Positions 1 to 8,694 of a DNA stretch of 64,000 nucleotides are shown piece after piece. Every line of letters begins with the position of its first letter. Position 1 is the stretch's first letter. A program made the position numbers and the translations under genes. The DNA is from Aliidiomarina soli (GTDB lineage: Bacteria; Pseudomonadota; Gammaproteobacteria; Enterobacterales; Alteromonadaceae): positions 62,001-126,000 of the forward strand of contig NZ_PIPO01000006.1 of assembly GCF_003986975.1 (NCBI RefSeq). The letters are read 5' to 3'. Under the pieces are notes generated by a model that saw nothing but the letters and a program-made list of their open reading frames with translations, made no database searches and had not been told where the DNA came from.

Positions 1-1264
1 CGATGAAGCAGAACAGTATCGCAAACTGACCGACACCATGGATGTCTGGTTTGATTCCGGGGTCACTCATTATTGTGTGCTTGATCAGCAGGAACAGCTG
101 GCTTGGCCGGCGGATCTGTATCTGGAAGGCTCGGATCAACACCGCGGCTGGTTCCAGTCCTCGCTGATGACTGGCGTTGCGACCAAAGGGAAGGCCCCGT
201 ACCGCCATGTACTGACCCACGGGTTTACCGTTGATCAGGATGGACGCAAGATGTCCAAGTCGCTTGGCAACGTGGTTTCACCGCAGGAAGTAATGAACAA
301 ACTGGGTGGTGACATTCTGCGTTTGTGGGTTGCTTCAACGGACTATACCGCTGAAATGACAGTGTCAGACGAAATCCTTAAACGCTCAGCCGATGCCTAT
401 CGCCGTATTCGTAACACCGCGCGTTTTCTGCTTTCTAACCTGAATGGCTTCGTCCCGGCAGAGCATGCGGTAGCGACTGAAGATATGGTTGAGCTGGATC
501 GCTGGATTGTCGGCCGGGCGCGGACACTGCAAAGTGAAATTATCGATGCCTACGACAACTATCAGTTCCTTAGTGTGACCCAAAAACTGATGCACTTCTG
601 CTCGATTGAACTTGGTAGTTTCTATCTGGATATTATTAAAGACCGCCAGTACACGGCGAAACAAGACAGTGTTGCACAACGCTCGTGCCAGACCGCGCTG
701 TGGCATATTGTCGAAGCGCTGGTGCGCTGGATGGCGCCTATTACCAGTTTTACCGCACAGGAAATCTGGGAACTGATGCCTGAAGTTGAGGAGCGTCAGA
801 CTTATGTGTTTACGGCGGAGTGGTATCAGGCATGGCCACAGCTGGATGTTGAGAGTCAGCTGAGTGACAGCGATTGGCAACAACTGTTGGTGGTGCGCGG
901 TGAAGTCAACCGGGCACTTGAGCAGGCACGCCGTGACGACCGTATTGGTGGCTCGCTGCAAGCCAACGTTATGCTCTATGTCAGTGACGAGCTGGAAGCG
1001 CTGTTGGCTAAACTTAAAGACGAGCTACGTTTTGTGTTGCTGACGTCGCACGCTGACACAGCGCCGTTGAGTCAGATCCCAGATGATGCCATTGCCACCG
1101 ACGTTGAGGGGCTTAAAGTGGTGGTCCTGAAATCACCGCATACCAAATGTGCTCGCTGCTGGCATCACCGTGAAGAGGTTGGCACTATCAAAGAGCATCC
1201 TGAGCTATGTCAGCGCTGTGTCACCAACGTGGATGGCGACGGTGAGCAACGGAGTTTCGCCTGA
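1..1264 (+). CDS. ileS: Isoleucyl-tRNA synthetase, C-terminal part (cut by window edge)
   Basis: Charges tRNA-Ile with isoleucine in the cytoplasm (class I synthetase). The reading frame is open from base 2, so the gene begins upstream; about 420 C-terminal codons are present. The KMSKS signature of the catalytic site is encoded at 248-262, followed by the helical anticodon-binding domain. A C-terminal zinc finger is visible as two CxxC pairs, with cysteine codons at 1148, 1157, 1208 and 1217, as in bacterial IleRS that end with this domain. The stop codon overlaps the lspA start by one base (TGATG), so the two are translationally coupled. The ileS-lspA-fkpB-ispH order is the classical gammaproteobacterial one. 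Confidence 0.97.
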   Translation, partial: DEAEQYRKLTDTMDVWFDSGVTHYCVLDQQEQLAWPADLYLEGSDQHRGWFQSSLMTGVATKGKAPYRHVLTHGFTVDQDGRKMSKSLGNVVSPQEVMNKLGGDILRLWVASTDYTAEMTVSDEILKRSADAYRRIRNTARFLLSNLNGFVPAEHAVATEDMVELDRWIVGRARTLQSEIIDAYDNYQFLSVTQKLMHFCSIELGSFYLDIIKDRQYTAKQDSVAQRSCQTALWHIVEALVRWMAPITSFTAQEIWELMPEVEERQTYVFTAEWYQAWPQLDVESQLSDSDWQQLLVVRGEVNRALEQARRDDRIGGSLQANVMLYVSDELEALLAKLKDELRFVLLTSHADTAPLSQIPDDAIATDVEGLKVVVLKSPHTKCARCWHHREEVGTIKEHPELCQRCVTNVDGDGEQRSFA

Positions 1265-1767
1265 TGAAAACACAACGGCCAGCGCGTTGGCAGGACAGTG
1301 GCTGGCGCCTGATGTGGGTGCCATTGCTGATTATTGTTCTTGATCAGCTTACCAAGCAGGCAATTCTGGCGACCTTGAGTCTGTATGAACGAATCAACGT
1401 GCTGCCGTTTTTTGACATTGTGCATGCACAAAATTACGGTGCCGCATTTAGCTTTTTAAGTGATGCCGGTGGCTGGCAGCGTTGGTTTTTTACCCTGCTG
1501 GCGGTGGTTATATCGGCGGTGTTGGCTTTCTGGATGCGTCGTCAGTCGCGTCAGGAATGGCGTTTAAACTGGGCATTCGCGCTGGTTATTGGTGGCGCGC
1601 TGGGTAACGTTCTGGATCGGTTGCAGCATGGGTACGTGGTAGATTTTCTAGATCTCTATATTCGTCTGGGCGACAGTAGCCATCACTGGCCTGCATTTAA
1701 CGTAGCTGACAGCGCGATTGTCATTGGCGCTGCCCTGATGATTTGGGACGGCTTTCGAAATCGATAA
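1264..1767 (+). CDS. lspA: Lipoprotein signal peptidase (signal peptidase II)
   Basis: Inner-membrane aspartyl protease that removes the signal peptide of diacylglyceryl-modified prolipoproteins. It is 167 aa, normal for the family, with about four membrane segments. The catalytic aspartates are D127 (in VVDF) and D149 (in NVADS), and the conserved GNVLDR stretch precedes them. The start overlaps the ileS stop. Likely clients in this window with a lipobox are MlaA, Pal and the small lipoprotein at 48908. The gene is followed by a paired-hairpin repeat before fkpB. Confidence 0.97.
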   Translation: MKTQRPARWQDSGWRLMWVPLLIIVLDQLTKQAILATLSLYERINVLPFFDIVHAQNYGAAFSFLSDAGGWQRWFFTLLAVVISAVLAFWMRRQSRQEWRLNWAFALVIGGALGNVLDRLQHGYVVDFLDLYIRLGDSSHHWPAFNVADSAIVIGAALMIWDGFRNR

Positions 1768-1779
1768 TCGCAAACGTGA

Positions 1780-1869
1780 ATTCAATGATCAAGCGCGGGG
1801 CTTGATCATTGAATTGGTCCCCATAGAGCGGGCCGATTCAACATTCAAGCCCCGCGCTCGATGGTTGAA
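1780..1869 (+). repeat. Paired-hairpin repeat, copy 1 (lspA/fkpB gap)
   Basis: Two adjacent inverted repeats. The first (1780-1814) has 15-base perfect arms ATTCAATGATCAAGC around a GCGGG loop. The second (1837-1869) has arms starting TTCAACATTCAAGC around a CCCGC loop, with a few mismatches at its right end. The loops and inner arms of the two hairpins are complementary to each other, so the whole element can also fold as one larger palindrome. The first hairpin is followed by TTGGTC, which gives the element an orientation. Other copies are at 39064, 40181, 51840 and 59481. No T-run follows either hairpin. Confidence 0.9.
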
Positions 1870-1884
1870 AACGAAGAGGTAGAT

Positions 1885-2331
1885 ATGAGTGAGTTAGCGG
1901 TCATCGGTGAGAATAGCCGGGTAGTGATGCATTTTTCGATTAAGCTGGAAGACGGCAGTGCGGCGGATAGTTCGAAAGTGCACGGAAAGCCCGCGCGCTT
2001 CCGGGTCGGCGACGGAAACCTGACCCCCAATTTTGAGAAACACCTGTTGGGGTTAAAAGCTGGTGACGAGCGCGAATTCACTTTAGAACCTGAAGAAGCC
2101 TTCGGCGTGCCGATCGATGAGAACATTTACCATCTTGATAAGTCTAAGTTCAGTGATGATGCGCCGGCGGAAGTGGGCTCTATTATTGCCTTTAACCAGC
2201 CTGACGGGCGAGAAGTCCCCGGCATAGTGCGTAACGTCGAAGGTAATACCGTGACCATCGATTTTAACCATCCACTGGCCGGTCAGCGTATTATCTTTGC
2301 GGTTGAAATTTTGAGTGTGGAGGACGCATGA
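1885..2331 (+). CDS. fkpB: FKBP-type peptidyl-prolyl cis-trans isomerase (SlpA-like)
   Basis: Cytoplasmic SlyD/SlpA-type prolyl isomerase and chaperone of 148 aa. The FKBP fold is recognisable from the sequence after the start ([17 protein letters not shown]), the hydrophobic core and the inserted flap ([19 protein letters not shown]) characteristic of SlpA/SlyD. There is no SlyD-type His-rich tail. I chose ATG 1885, which has an AGAGG site just upstream; the in-frame ATG at 1861 lies inside the repeat hairpin and has no ribosome-binding site. The 3' end overlaps ispH by 4 bases (ATGA), so the two are coupled. Confidence 0.95.
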   Translation: MSELAVIGENSRVVMHFSIKLEDGSAADSSKVHGKPARFRVGDGNLTPNFEKHLLGLKAGDEREFTLEPEEAFGVPIDENIYHLDKSKFSDDAPAEVGSIIAFNQPDGREVPGIVRNVEGNTVTIDFNHPLAGQRIIFAVEILSVEDA

Positions 2332-3272
2332 ACGTAATCCTGGCTAACCCGCGCGGCTTTTGTGCCGGTGTTGACCGTGCGATCACCATTGTCGAGCAGG
2401 CGTTGGCGATGTTCTCGCCGCCTATTTATGTGCGCCATGAAGTGGTCCACAACAAATATGTGGTGGATGGATTGCGGGACCGTGGAGCAGTGTTTGTTGA
2501 AGAGCTGGATCAGGTGCCAGACGATAGTATCGTTATCTTTTCTGCGCACGGGGTTTCAAAAGCTGTCCGTCAGGCGGCTCAGAACCGGGGTTTGAAAGTC
2601 TTTGATGCAACCTGCCCGCTGGTCACCAAAGTGCATATGGAAGTCACCCGCGCCAGTCGCAGAGGTCATGAGTGTGTGCTGATTGGGCACGCCGGACACC
2701 CCGAAGTAGAAGGGACCATGGGCCAGTATCTTAACGACGAAGGCGGTATTTACCTGGTTGAATCGGTCGCCGACGTTGCCGAACTTGACGTCAAGGACCC
2801 GGAAAATCTGCACTACATGAGCCAGACTACACTGTCGGTGGATGATACTGCAGATGTGATTGATGCCTTGCGCGCTCGTTTTCCATCGATTAACGGGCCA
2901 CGTAAAGACGACATCTGCTATGCCACCCAGAATCGGCAGGACGCGGTTCGCGAGATGGCTGACGAAGTGGATGTGATGCTGGTGGTCGGTGCGCGCAACA
3001 GTTCCAACTCGAATCGTTTGCGCGAACTGGCTGAGAAAATGGGCACCCCGGCGTATCTGATTGATGACGAAAATAGCATGCAGCAAGACTGGTTTACCAA
3101 TGTGCGCAATGTGGGTGTCACCGCAGGCGCATCTGCACCGGATATTCTGGTTCATAACGTGGTGAAACGTTTGCAGCTGTGGGGTGGTGGAGAAGTCGAG
3201 GAACGCAGCGGTCGCGAAGAGAATGTGACCTTCTCAATTCCACCCGAATTAAGGGTTACCCAGGTTTCCTGA
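2328..3272 (+). CDS. ispH: 4-hydroxy-3-methylbut-2-enyl diphosphate reductase
   Basis: Last step of the MEP isoprenoid pathway: reduces HMBPP to IPP and DMAPP using a 4Fe-4S cluster. It is 314 aa. The three cluster cysteines are C12 (GFCAGVDRA), C96 (ATCPLVTK) and C197 (DDICYATQN), at the same positions as in E. coli IspH; the conserved HEVVHN and SAHGVS motifs are present. It overlaps fkpB by 4 bases. An intrinsic terminator follows within 15 bases of the stop codon and closes the ileS-lspA-fkpB-ispH operon. Confidence 0.98.
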   Translation: MNVILANPRGFCAGVDRAITIVEQALAMFSPPIYVRHEVVHNKYVVDGLRDRGAVFVEELDQVPDDSIVIFSAHGVSKAVRQAAQNRGLKVFDATCPLVTKVHMEVTRASRRGHECVLIGHAGHPEVEGTMGQYLNDEGGIYLVESVADVAELDVKDPENLHYMSQTTLSVDDTADVIDALRARFPSINGPRKDDICYATQNRQDAVREMADEVDVMLVVGARNSSNSNRLRELAEKMGTPAYLIDDENSMQQDWFTNVRNVGVTAGASAPDILVHNVVKRLQLWGGGEVEERSGREENVTFSIPPELRVTQVS

Positions 3273-3286
3273 TTTCAGTATGTATT

Positions 3287-3328
3287 TAAAAAAGCCCGCC
3301 TGGTGTTGCGTCCACGGCGGGCTTTTTT
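3287..3328 (+). terminator. Intrinsic terminator after ispH
   Basis: An inverted repeat, AAAAAAGCCCGCC (3288-3300) with GGCGGGCTTTTTT (3316-3328), separated by 15 bases. The stem is GC-rich and ends in six T. The A-run on the left arm makes it potentially bidirectional, but no minus-strand gene ends here. Confidence 0.9.
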
Positions 3329-3404
3329 GTGCGTGATTGCGCAACTGACAGGCAAATGGACAGCCTGGGTTCATACTCTCGGTATGGCACGCGGGGGAAT
3401 GACT

Positions 3405-3896
3405 ATGGATATGCGCAGCAAACAACGTGGATTCAGCTTACTCGAACTGATGCTGGTGGTTTCGTTGATCAGTCTTTTGGGGGCGGTGACGGTTCCGCAG
3501 ATACAGCAAAGCTTTAATATCCTGATGCTGCGACGACTGCATGGAATTCTGCTCATGCAGATAAGTGAAACCCGCGAGCAGGCCATTGCGCAGCAACGCA
3601 CCAGTCATATTCACTTTGAAAATGACCAATGGTGTGCCTGGTTTGAGGGTGATAACAAAAGCGACTGTGCATTGGCAAAAGGAACACTGCGCCAGGGATT
3701 TAATTTCAGAGCGAGCAAACACAACCCGCGCATCTTTAGTTTTAGCGCAGGACGCGGATTTAGCAGCGTAAACGGGGGCACGCTGAGACTTCGTGCGGGC
3801 AGGCAGGATCAGGAAATATCGATAGTAGTAAGTGCGCTGGGCCGGATACGAGGTTGCTCGTCGCCGGCCATGAGCGGAATACCCGCCTGTGTTTAA
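3405..3896 (+). CDS. Type IV pilin-like protein, FimT/GspH type (PpdA-like minor pilin)
   Basis: Prepilin-like protein of 163 aa. A short basic leader is followed by a prepilin peptidase site RG|FSLLELMLVV, with Phe+1 and Glu+5, and a hydrophobic N-terminal helix. ATG 3405 follows a GGGGGA site by 6 bases; upstream in-frame ATG/TTG codons would add an implausible leader overlapping the terminator. It is first of four overlapping pilin-like genes whose order and sizes resemble E. coli ppdA-ppdB-ygdB-ppdC. Likely role: part of the minor pilin complex that primes a type IV pilus or pseudopilus. No assembly ATPase or secretin gene is in the window, so it must work with components encoded elsewhere. 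Confidence 0.85.
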   Translation: MDMRSKQRGFSLLELMLVVSLISLLGAVTVPQIQQSFNILMLRRLHGILLMQISETREQAIAQQRTSHIHFENDQWCAWFEGDNKSDCALAKGTLRQGFNFRASKHNPRIFSFSAGRGFSSVNGGTLRLRAGRQDQEISIVVSALGRIRGCSSPAMSGIPACV

Positions 3897-4395
3897 GCAG
3901 CGCAGACAGCAACGGGGAGCGAGTTTACTCGAACTCAGCCTGGTGATGCTGATTAGCGCCGTCTTTATGTTGGTCTGGGTGCCGGTGTTCAGCCGACCCC
4001 TGATCGAACTCGACCAGCGACTCACCCATGCCCGACGGGTTCAGCATTTTTATCAGTTGGCCGGATGGCTGGATGGCGAGTTGCGACGCACCGTTGATGC
4101 AGGACAAATAAACTGGCAATGGAGTGCTGCCACACAGTGCCTTCTTCTGGGGGATGAGCTTGGCCTTCGTTTACGTGACGGGCATCTGCAATGGCGGGGT
4201 GGAGACAGAAGTTGCAGCGATGGCTACTGGTCCAATTTAAATGAATCCGCTCATGCTTATATTGAGTCCTTTGTTTTTACGCTGAATACCGCGGAGCCAA
4301 CTCCCCAGGCATTTGTATCAGTCGCGGGTCGGGTCGGTGATGACTTACTTAACTGGCAGGTGCGAATAGATGGTCAGCTATCGGTTTCCTACTGA
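3889..4395 (+). CDS. Type IV pilin-like protein, PilW/PulJ type (PpdB-like)
   Basis: 168-aa prepilin-like protein starting at GTG 3889 and overlapping the previous gene by 8 bases. The leader ends in RG and the mature N-terminus would be ASLLELSLVMLISAVFM, with Glu+5 present but Ala instead of the usual Phe at +1. The remainder is a globular domain of unrecognised sequence with two cysteines in its middle (CLLLG and SCSDG) that could form a disulfide. Expected to be an inner-membrane-anchored minor pilin in the four-gene tip complex. Confidence 0.8.
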   Translation: MFKQRRQQRGASLLELSLVMLISAVFMLVWVPVFSRPLIELDQRLTHARRVQHFYQLAGWLDGELRRTVDAGQINWQWSAATQCLLLGDELGLRLRDGHLQWRGGDRSCSDGYWSNLNESAHAYIESFVFTLNTAEPTPQAFVSVAGRVGDDLLNWQVRIDGQLSVSY

Positions 4396-4888
4396 GCGCG
4401 GTGTTGCACTCCTACTGTTTGTGCTCGCGCTATTGAGTTTTTCGTTGGCTGCTCTGGCGTTGAGCAGTCAGCAAATGATGGGGCAGTTTATGCACCTTCA
4501 TCTGCAGCAGGCTGGGATCGCGCGTCAGCACGAGGTTGAAGCCTTATTCAATCAGTTTGCACAGCAGCTAAATGAGGGGCAGGGCGGTTCGTCGCTTGGC
4601 AGTTTTGAAACTGACAGTTATAAAAATAATGAACTGGACGGGACGGTTATGCCTGGCGAGTGTCCCCACCCTTACCCAACCACAACCCAATGTTGGTCCG
4701 TTCGGGTAACGGACCGACGGAATAACGTAGCACGTGAGCGCTTACTATTGAGGCCGGCGCAGAGCTGCAGCCAACCCTACTGGTATGCGAGTGCTTCAAG
4801 TCTGGCGCTGGACAGTACTATCCCGCCGCCGAATGAGGAGTTACCTGATGATCCTGTATTTCCCCGGACGCGCCCAGGCCTGCGCTAG
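4370..4888 (+). CDS. Pilin-like protein without Glu+5 (YgdB/PilX-like)
   Basis: 172 aa; the ATG lies 26 bases inside the preceding gene. The leader MVSYRFPTERG is followed by VALLLFVLALLSFSLAALAL, a good prepilin helix in which position +5 is a leucine rather than the glutamate found in most pilins. Loss of Glu+5 is typical of tip subunits of the GspK/PilX kind. The C-terminal part has paired cysteines (GECPH, TQCWSV, QSCSQ). Its place as third gene and its size fit E. coli YgdB. It overlaps the next gene by 41 bases. Confidence 0.75.
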   Translation: MVSYRFPTERGVALLLFVLALLSFSLAALALSSQQMMGQFMHLHLQQAGIARQHEVEALFNQFAQQLNEGQGGSSLGSFETDSYKNNELDGTVMPGECPHPYPTTTQCWSVRVTDRRNNVARERLLLRPAQSCSQPYWYASASSLALDSTIPPPNEELPDDPVFPRTRPGLR

Positions 4889-5129
4889 AGCAGAGAACGG
4901 CACCAGCCTAATCGAGGTGCTCATTGCAAGCAGTATCGCAGGCGTCGGAACTTTGGCAGTTTTTACATTATTTTTGCATTGGTACCCACAGCTGGATGAT
5001 CTGACCGATCGCTATCAGACGCTCAATCAACGTCAGTTAGATCAACCTTTGCCTTATTACACAAGGCGCGTAGAGCTATTTCAATGTGAAAAGGACGTCC
5101 CTGATCAAGCTGGCCTGATAATTGAATAG
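4848..5129 (+). CDS. Pilin-like protein, PilV type (PpdC-like)
   Basis: 93-aa prepilin-like protein. ATG 4848 is preceded by a strong AGGAG site 7 bases upstream, inside the end of the previous gene. The leader ends ...AENG and the mature N-terminus is TSLIEVLIASSIAG, with Glu+5 present. It is short compared with PilV but close to E. coli PpdC. Last gene of the minor pilin cluster; no clear terminator follows before flhA. Confidence 0.75.
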   Translation: MILYFPGRAQACARAENGTSLIEVLIASSIAGVGTLAVFTLFLHWYPQLDDLTDRYQTLNQRQLDQPLPYYTRRVELFQCEKDVPDQAGLIIE

Positions 5130-5190
5130 TAGTTAGATAGGATGGGGGACGTTGACACTTTCTTGACACTTCCTGAAGTTTCAACTTGTT

Positions 5191-5207
5191 GACTGAGCTG
5201 CTCAGTC
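5191..5207. promoter_or_regulatory. Perfect 8-bp dyad upstream of flhA
   Basis: GACTGAGC-T-GCTCAGTC, a perfect inverted repeat with a one-base centre, lies 25 bases before the flhA start codon in the only non-coding gap (5130-5232) between the pilin cluster and the flagellar block. It could be a regulator-binding site or a short RNA stem over the 5' leader. TTGACA-like hexamers occur just upstream (around 5152 and 5163), but I could not pair them with a good -10. No convincing sigma-54 or sigma-28 element was found here. Confidence 0.4.
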
Positions 5208-5232
5208 ATGCAGTTTTGAGGTTGCTAATCGA

Positions 5233-7332
5233 ATGCAGCAGTTTGGTGCGCTGAAAAGCTTTTATCAGAATAATTCACAGCACGTTAAAGGAATAGGCAC
5301 ACCGCTCTTTGTCCTCGCCGTTCTGGCGATGGTCATTTTGCCAATGCACCCTTTTCTGCTGGATACTCTGTTTTCGTTCAATATCACATTGTCGATGATC
5401 GTACTGCTGGTCGCAGTTTACACCAAGCGCCCGCTCGACTTTGCTATGTTTCCAACGATTCTGCTGATTGCAACGCTGTTGCGACTGGCATTGAACATCG
5501 CCTCGACCCGGGTCGTGCTGCTCAATGGTCATGAAGGCGCGGATGCCGCCGGTAACGTGATTGAAGCCTTTGGTAGCGTGGTAATTGGTGGTAACTACAC
5601 GGTTGGTTTAGTGGTCTTCGCGATCCTTATCATCATCAACTTTGTTGTTATTACTAAGGGTGCCGGGCGTATTTCCGAAGTGACCGCTCGCTTTACCCTG
5701 GATGCAATGCCCGGTAAACAGATGGCGATCGACGCCGATCTTAACTCGGGGTTAATCACCCAGGAAGACGCCAAGCAGCGCCGTCAGGATGTCACCCGCG
5801 AGGCCGATTTCTACGGTTCGATGGACGGTGCCAGTAAATTTGTTAAAGGTGATGCGGTTGCCGGTATTTTGATCCTGATGATCAACCTGATCGGCGGCTT
5901 TATCATTGGTATGGCACAGCATGGTTTAAGTTTCGGCGATGCGGTAGAAGTCTACACCCTGTTAAGTATCGGTGATGGCCTGGTGGCTCAGATACCAGCG
6001 TTGTTGCTGTCCGTGGCCACGGCGATCGTAATCACCCGGGAAAATGATTCCAAAGATATGAGCGAGCAGGTGAGCCTGCAGCTTATTTCAAACCCGCGGA
6101 TCCTGATTATTTCTGCTGGCATTCTCTTTGTTATGGGCGTGGTGCCTGGAATGCCGCATATCGCGTTCTTAAGCATGGCATTAATCCTCGCTGCGATGGC
6201 CTATTTCCGTATTCGTACGGTGAAAGAAGAAGCATCTGGCGAGCTGGTCGCTCAACAGAAACAGATCAGCGACGCGACTCCACACGAACAGAAGGAAATT
6301 GGCTGGGACGACGTGCATCAGGTTGACACCATTGGTCTGGAAGTGGGTTATCGACTGATCCCTATGGTCGACAAAAGCCAGGGTGGTGAGCTTTTAGCGC
6401 GGATTAAAGGGGTGCGTAAAAAGCTCTCGCAGGAACTCGGTTTTCTGGTGCCAGCAGTGCATATTCGCGACAACCTCGATCTGGGTCCGAACCAATACCG
6501 GATTACTTTAATGGGGGTCACTTTTGGTGAAGCTGAGATCCGCCCTGAATGGGAAATGGCAATCAACCCAGGCCAGGTCTTTGGTGAAGTAAAAGGTGAG
6601 AAGACTATTGACCCGGCGTTTGGTCTGGAAGCGATTTGGATCCGACGGGAAGATCGTGAGCACGCGCAGACACTGGGCTACACCGTAGTCGATTCGGCAA
6701 CCGTGATTGCAACCCATTTGAGCCAGATCCTGACCAATAACGCATCGCAGTTGCTTGGCCATGAAGAAGGGCAACAGCTGCTGGATATGCTGGGTAAACA
6801 GACACCGAAGCTGTCTGAAGCCCTGGTGCCGGATACGCTGAACCTGGCTGCGGTGGTTAAAGTGCTGCAGAACCTGTTAAGCGAGGGGGTCCCGGTACGG
6901 GATTTCCGAACCATTGCTCAGACCATGGTTGAGTACGGTGCCAAGAGTCAGGATACCGATGTATTGACCGCGGCGGTGCGCATAGCGCTACGTCGCTTGA
7001 TTGTGCAGGAAGCGGCTGGTGGTATTGAAGAACTGCCTGTCATTACCCTGGCGCCTGAGCTGGAACAGATGTTGCATCAGTCCATGCAGGCCGCCGGCAA
7101 CGAAGGTGCCGGTATCGAGCCGGGGATGGCAGAGAAGATTCAGCAGTCATTGCAAGAGGCGCATCAGCGTCAGGAAATGAACGGCCAGCCGTCGGTGTTA
7201 TTAACATCCGGCGTGTTGCGAAACACGTTGTCGCGTTTTGTGCGCAACACCATCCCGGGCATGCATGTGTTGTCGTACCAGGAAGTCCCGGACGACAAGC
7301 AAATTCGCATCATGAGCTCGATCGGCCAGTAG
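5233..7332 (+). CDS. flhA: Flagellar export gate protein FlhA
   Basis: Large membrane component of the flagellar type III export apparatus; it couples proton flow to export and docks chaperone-substrate complexes. 699 aa, normal length. The N-terminal half has about eight membrane segments and the conserved FHIPEP-family stretch (LNIASTRVVLLNGHEG, GNYTVGLVVFAILIIINFVV). The C-terminal cytoplasmic domain begins near residue 330. It opens the flagellar block. flhB is not immediately upstream; a FlhB C-terminal-domain protein lies downstream at 17926 on the other strand. Confidence 0.97.
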   Translation: MQQFGALKSFYQNNSQHVKGIGTPLFVLAVLAMVILPMHPFLLDTLFSFNITLSMIVLLVAVYTKRPLDFAMFPTILLIATLLRLALNIASTRVVLLNGHEGADAAGNVIEAFGSVVIGGNYTVGLVVFAILIIINFVVITKGAGRISEVTARFTLDAMPGKQMAIDADLNSGLITQEDAKQRRQDVTREADFYGSMDGASKFVKGDAVAGILILMINLIGGFIIGMAQHGLSFGDAVEVYTLLSIGDGLVAQIPALLLSVATAIVITRENDSKDMSEQVSLQLISNPRILIISAGILFVMGVVPGMPHIAFLSMALILAAMAYFRIRTVKEEASGELVAQQKQISDATPHEQKEIGWDDVHQVDTIGLEVGYRLIPMVDKSQGGELLARIKGVRKKLSQELGFLVPAVHIRDNLDLGPNQYRITLMGVTFGEAEIRPEWEMAINPGQVFGEVKGEKTIDPAFGLEAIWIRREDREHAQTLGYTVVDSATVIATHLSQILTNNASQLLGHEEGQQLLDMLGKQTPKLSEALVPDTLNLAAVVKVLQNLLSEGVPVRDFRTIAQTMVEYGAKSQDTDVLTAAVRIALRRLIVQEAAGGIEELPVITLAPELEQMLHQSMQAAGNEGAGIEPGMAEKIQQSLQEAHQRQEMNGQPSVLLTSGVLRNTLSRFVRNTIPGMHVLSYQEVPDDKQIRIMSSIGQ

Positions 7333-7350
7333 TGGATTGGGGGTAGTTAA

Positions 7351-8682
7351 GTGAAGATTAAACGTTTTTTTGGCAAGGATATGCGTTCAGCGCTGGCAGA
7401 GGTGAAAGAAACCTTAGGGCCGGATGCTGTCATCATGTCGAACAAACGCGTCAATGGTGGCGTTGAAATTATGGCGGCCTTTGACCAGGAACCTGATCCC
7501 AAGGGCAAAAACGGCAACGCGACAAAAGGCAAAGCGATCAGAGGCGGCGAGGAAAAGAAAGAGGCGATTGCCAATTCACTCGAAGCATTGCTGGCGCGGC
7601 AGGAAGAAGGCACGAAGGCGGCTGGCGGAGAAACGAATGACGAGGCGCAGCGTGCCGAGCCGTCAGCAGCAAATGGTCAGCAGCGCACCAATGGAAGCAG
7701 TTCAGGCAAACATGCTGAGGCCTCGACAGATTTCAAAATGAGGCCGTTGGAAGACCACGATGCCACCATTAGTGCGATGAAATCGGACATGTCGGCAATC
7801 CGGCAAATGCTTGAACAGCAGGTCTCTGGCCTGATGTGGCAGGAAATTGAGCGCAACGAACCAACCCGCGCCATGCTGATCAAAAAGCTGATGCGACTTG
7901 GGTTTACGGAACAGGTTGCAGACCAGATTAGCTGTTTTATTCCTGAGGGACTGAATGATGAGCAAGCCTGGGAGCAAACGCTGGATCTGATTGAAGGACA
8001 GATAGGCACCACCAAAAATGACATTTTAAGTCAGGGTGGTGTGGTTGCCCTGGTAGGCCCTACAGGGGTCGGCAAAACAACCACCATTGCCAAGCTGGCG
8101 GCACGCTATGCGCAGATGCACAGTCCCGACGACGTGGCGCTGGTTACCACGGATACCTTCCGTATAGCAGCCAGTGAGCAGCTACAGACGTACGCGCGGA
8201 TCATTGGTTGCCCGATTAAAGTAGCCAAAGATGCAGAAGAATTAAATGCGGTTTTGTTGCAGTTCCGGCAACGCAAGTTAGTGCTGATTGATACCGCCGG
8301 CATGGGCCAGCGAGACTTGCGCCTGAGTGAGCAGCTGGCGACATTGATGGACAATACGCGGCTTAAAATCCGGCCTTACCTGGTGCTGTCATCGACTGCG
8401 CAGGCCCCGGTACAAAACGAGATTGTGCGCCAGTTCAAGAAGATCCCGCTATGCGGATGTATCTTTACCAAGCTTGATGAATCACTGAGCCTGGGCGAGG
8501 TACTTAGTACAGCGATTAACAACGGCTTACCAATTAGCTACCTGACCGATGGTCAACAAGTGCCTGAGGATATTCACATTGCAGACGCGAAAACGCTGGT
8601 GCGTAAGGCTGCAGAGAATATGACCACTAACGCCGAAGCAGCGCCTTTTGTCCCCCAGGCCAACGCGTCGCAGCAGCTATAA
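7351..8682 (+). CDS. flhF: Flagellar biosynthesis regulator FlhF (SRP-type GTPase)
   Basis: SRP-family GTPase that sets the polar position of the flagellum. 443 aa starting at GTG. Domains: a basic N-terminal region, a long low-complexity linker rich in K, E, G and S (roughly residues 45-130), then the NG GTPase domain with P-loop GPTGVGKTTTIAKLAA near residue 235, DTAGMGQRD (G3) and TKLDESLSLG (G4). The presence of flhF and flhG implies a polar flagellum. It sits 18 bases after flhA and 12 before flhG. Confidence 0.97.
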   Translation: MKIKRFFGKDMRSALAEVKETLGPDAVIMSNKRVNGGVEIMAAFDQEPDPKGKNGNATKGKAIRGGEEKKEAIANSLEALLARQEEGTKAAGGETNDEAQRAEPSAANGQQRTNGSSSGKHAEASTDFKMRPLEDHDATISAMKSDMSAIRQMLEQQVSGLMWQEIERNEPTRAMLIKKLMRLGFTEQVADQISCFIPEGLNDEQAWEQTLDLIEGQIGTTKNDILSQGGVVALVGPTGVGKTTTIAKLAARYAQMHSPDDVALVTTDTFRIAASEQLQTYARIIGCPIKVAKDAEELNAVLLQFRQRKLVLIDTAGMGQRDLRLSEQLATLMDNTRLKIRPYLVLSSTAQAPVQNEIVRQFKKIPLCGCIFTKLDESLSLGEVLSTAINNGLPISYLTDGQQVPEDIHIADAKTLVRKAAENMTTNAEAAPFVPQANASQQL

Positions 8683-8694
8683 GAGAAGAATGTG

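Noticed and set aside
1780..1869. Paired hairpins as ordinary intrinsic terminators
   Set aside because: Neither hairpin is followed by a T-run in any of the five copies, and two copies lie inside operons.
1861..1884. Upstream ATG extension of fkpB
   Set aside because: The ATG is part of the repeat hairpin; family members start at MSEL-like residues, and ATG 1885 has the ribosome-binding site.
2556..3155. 199-codon minus-strand ORF opposite ispH
   Set aside because: Antisense to a well-conserved gene, without a ribosome-binding site or domain.
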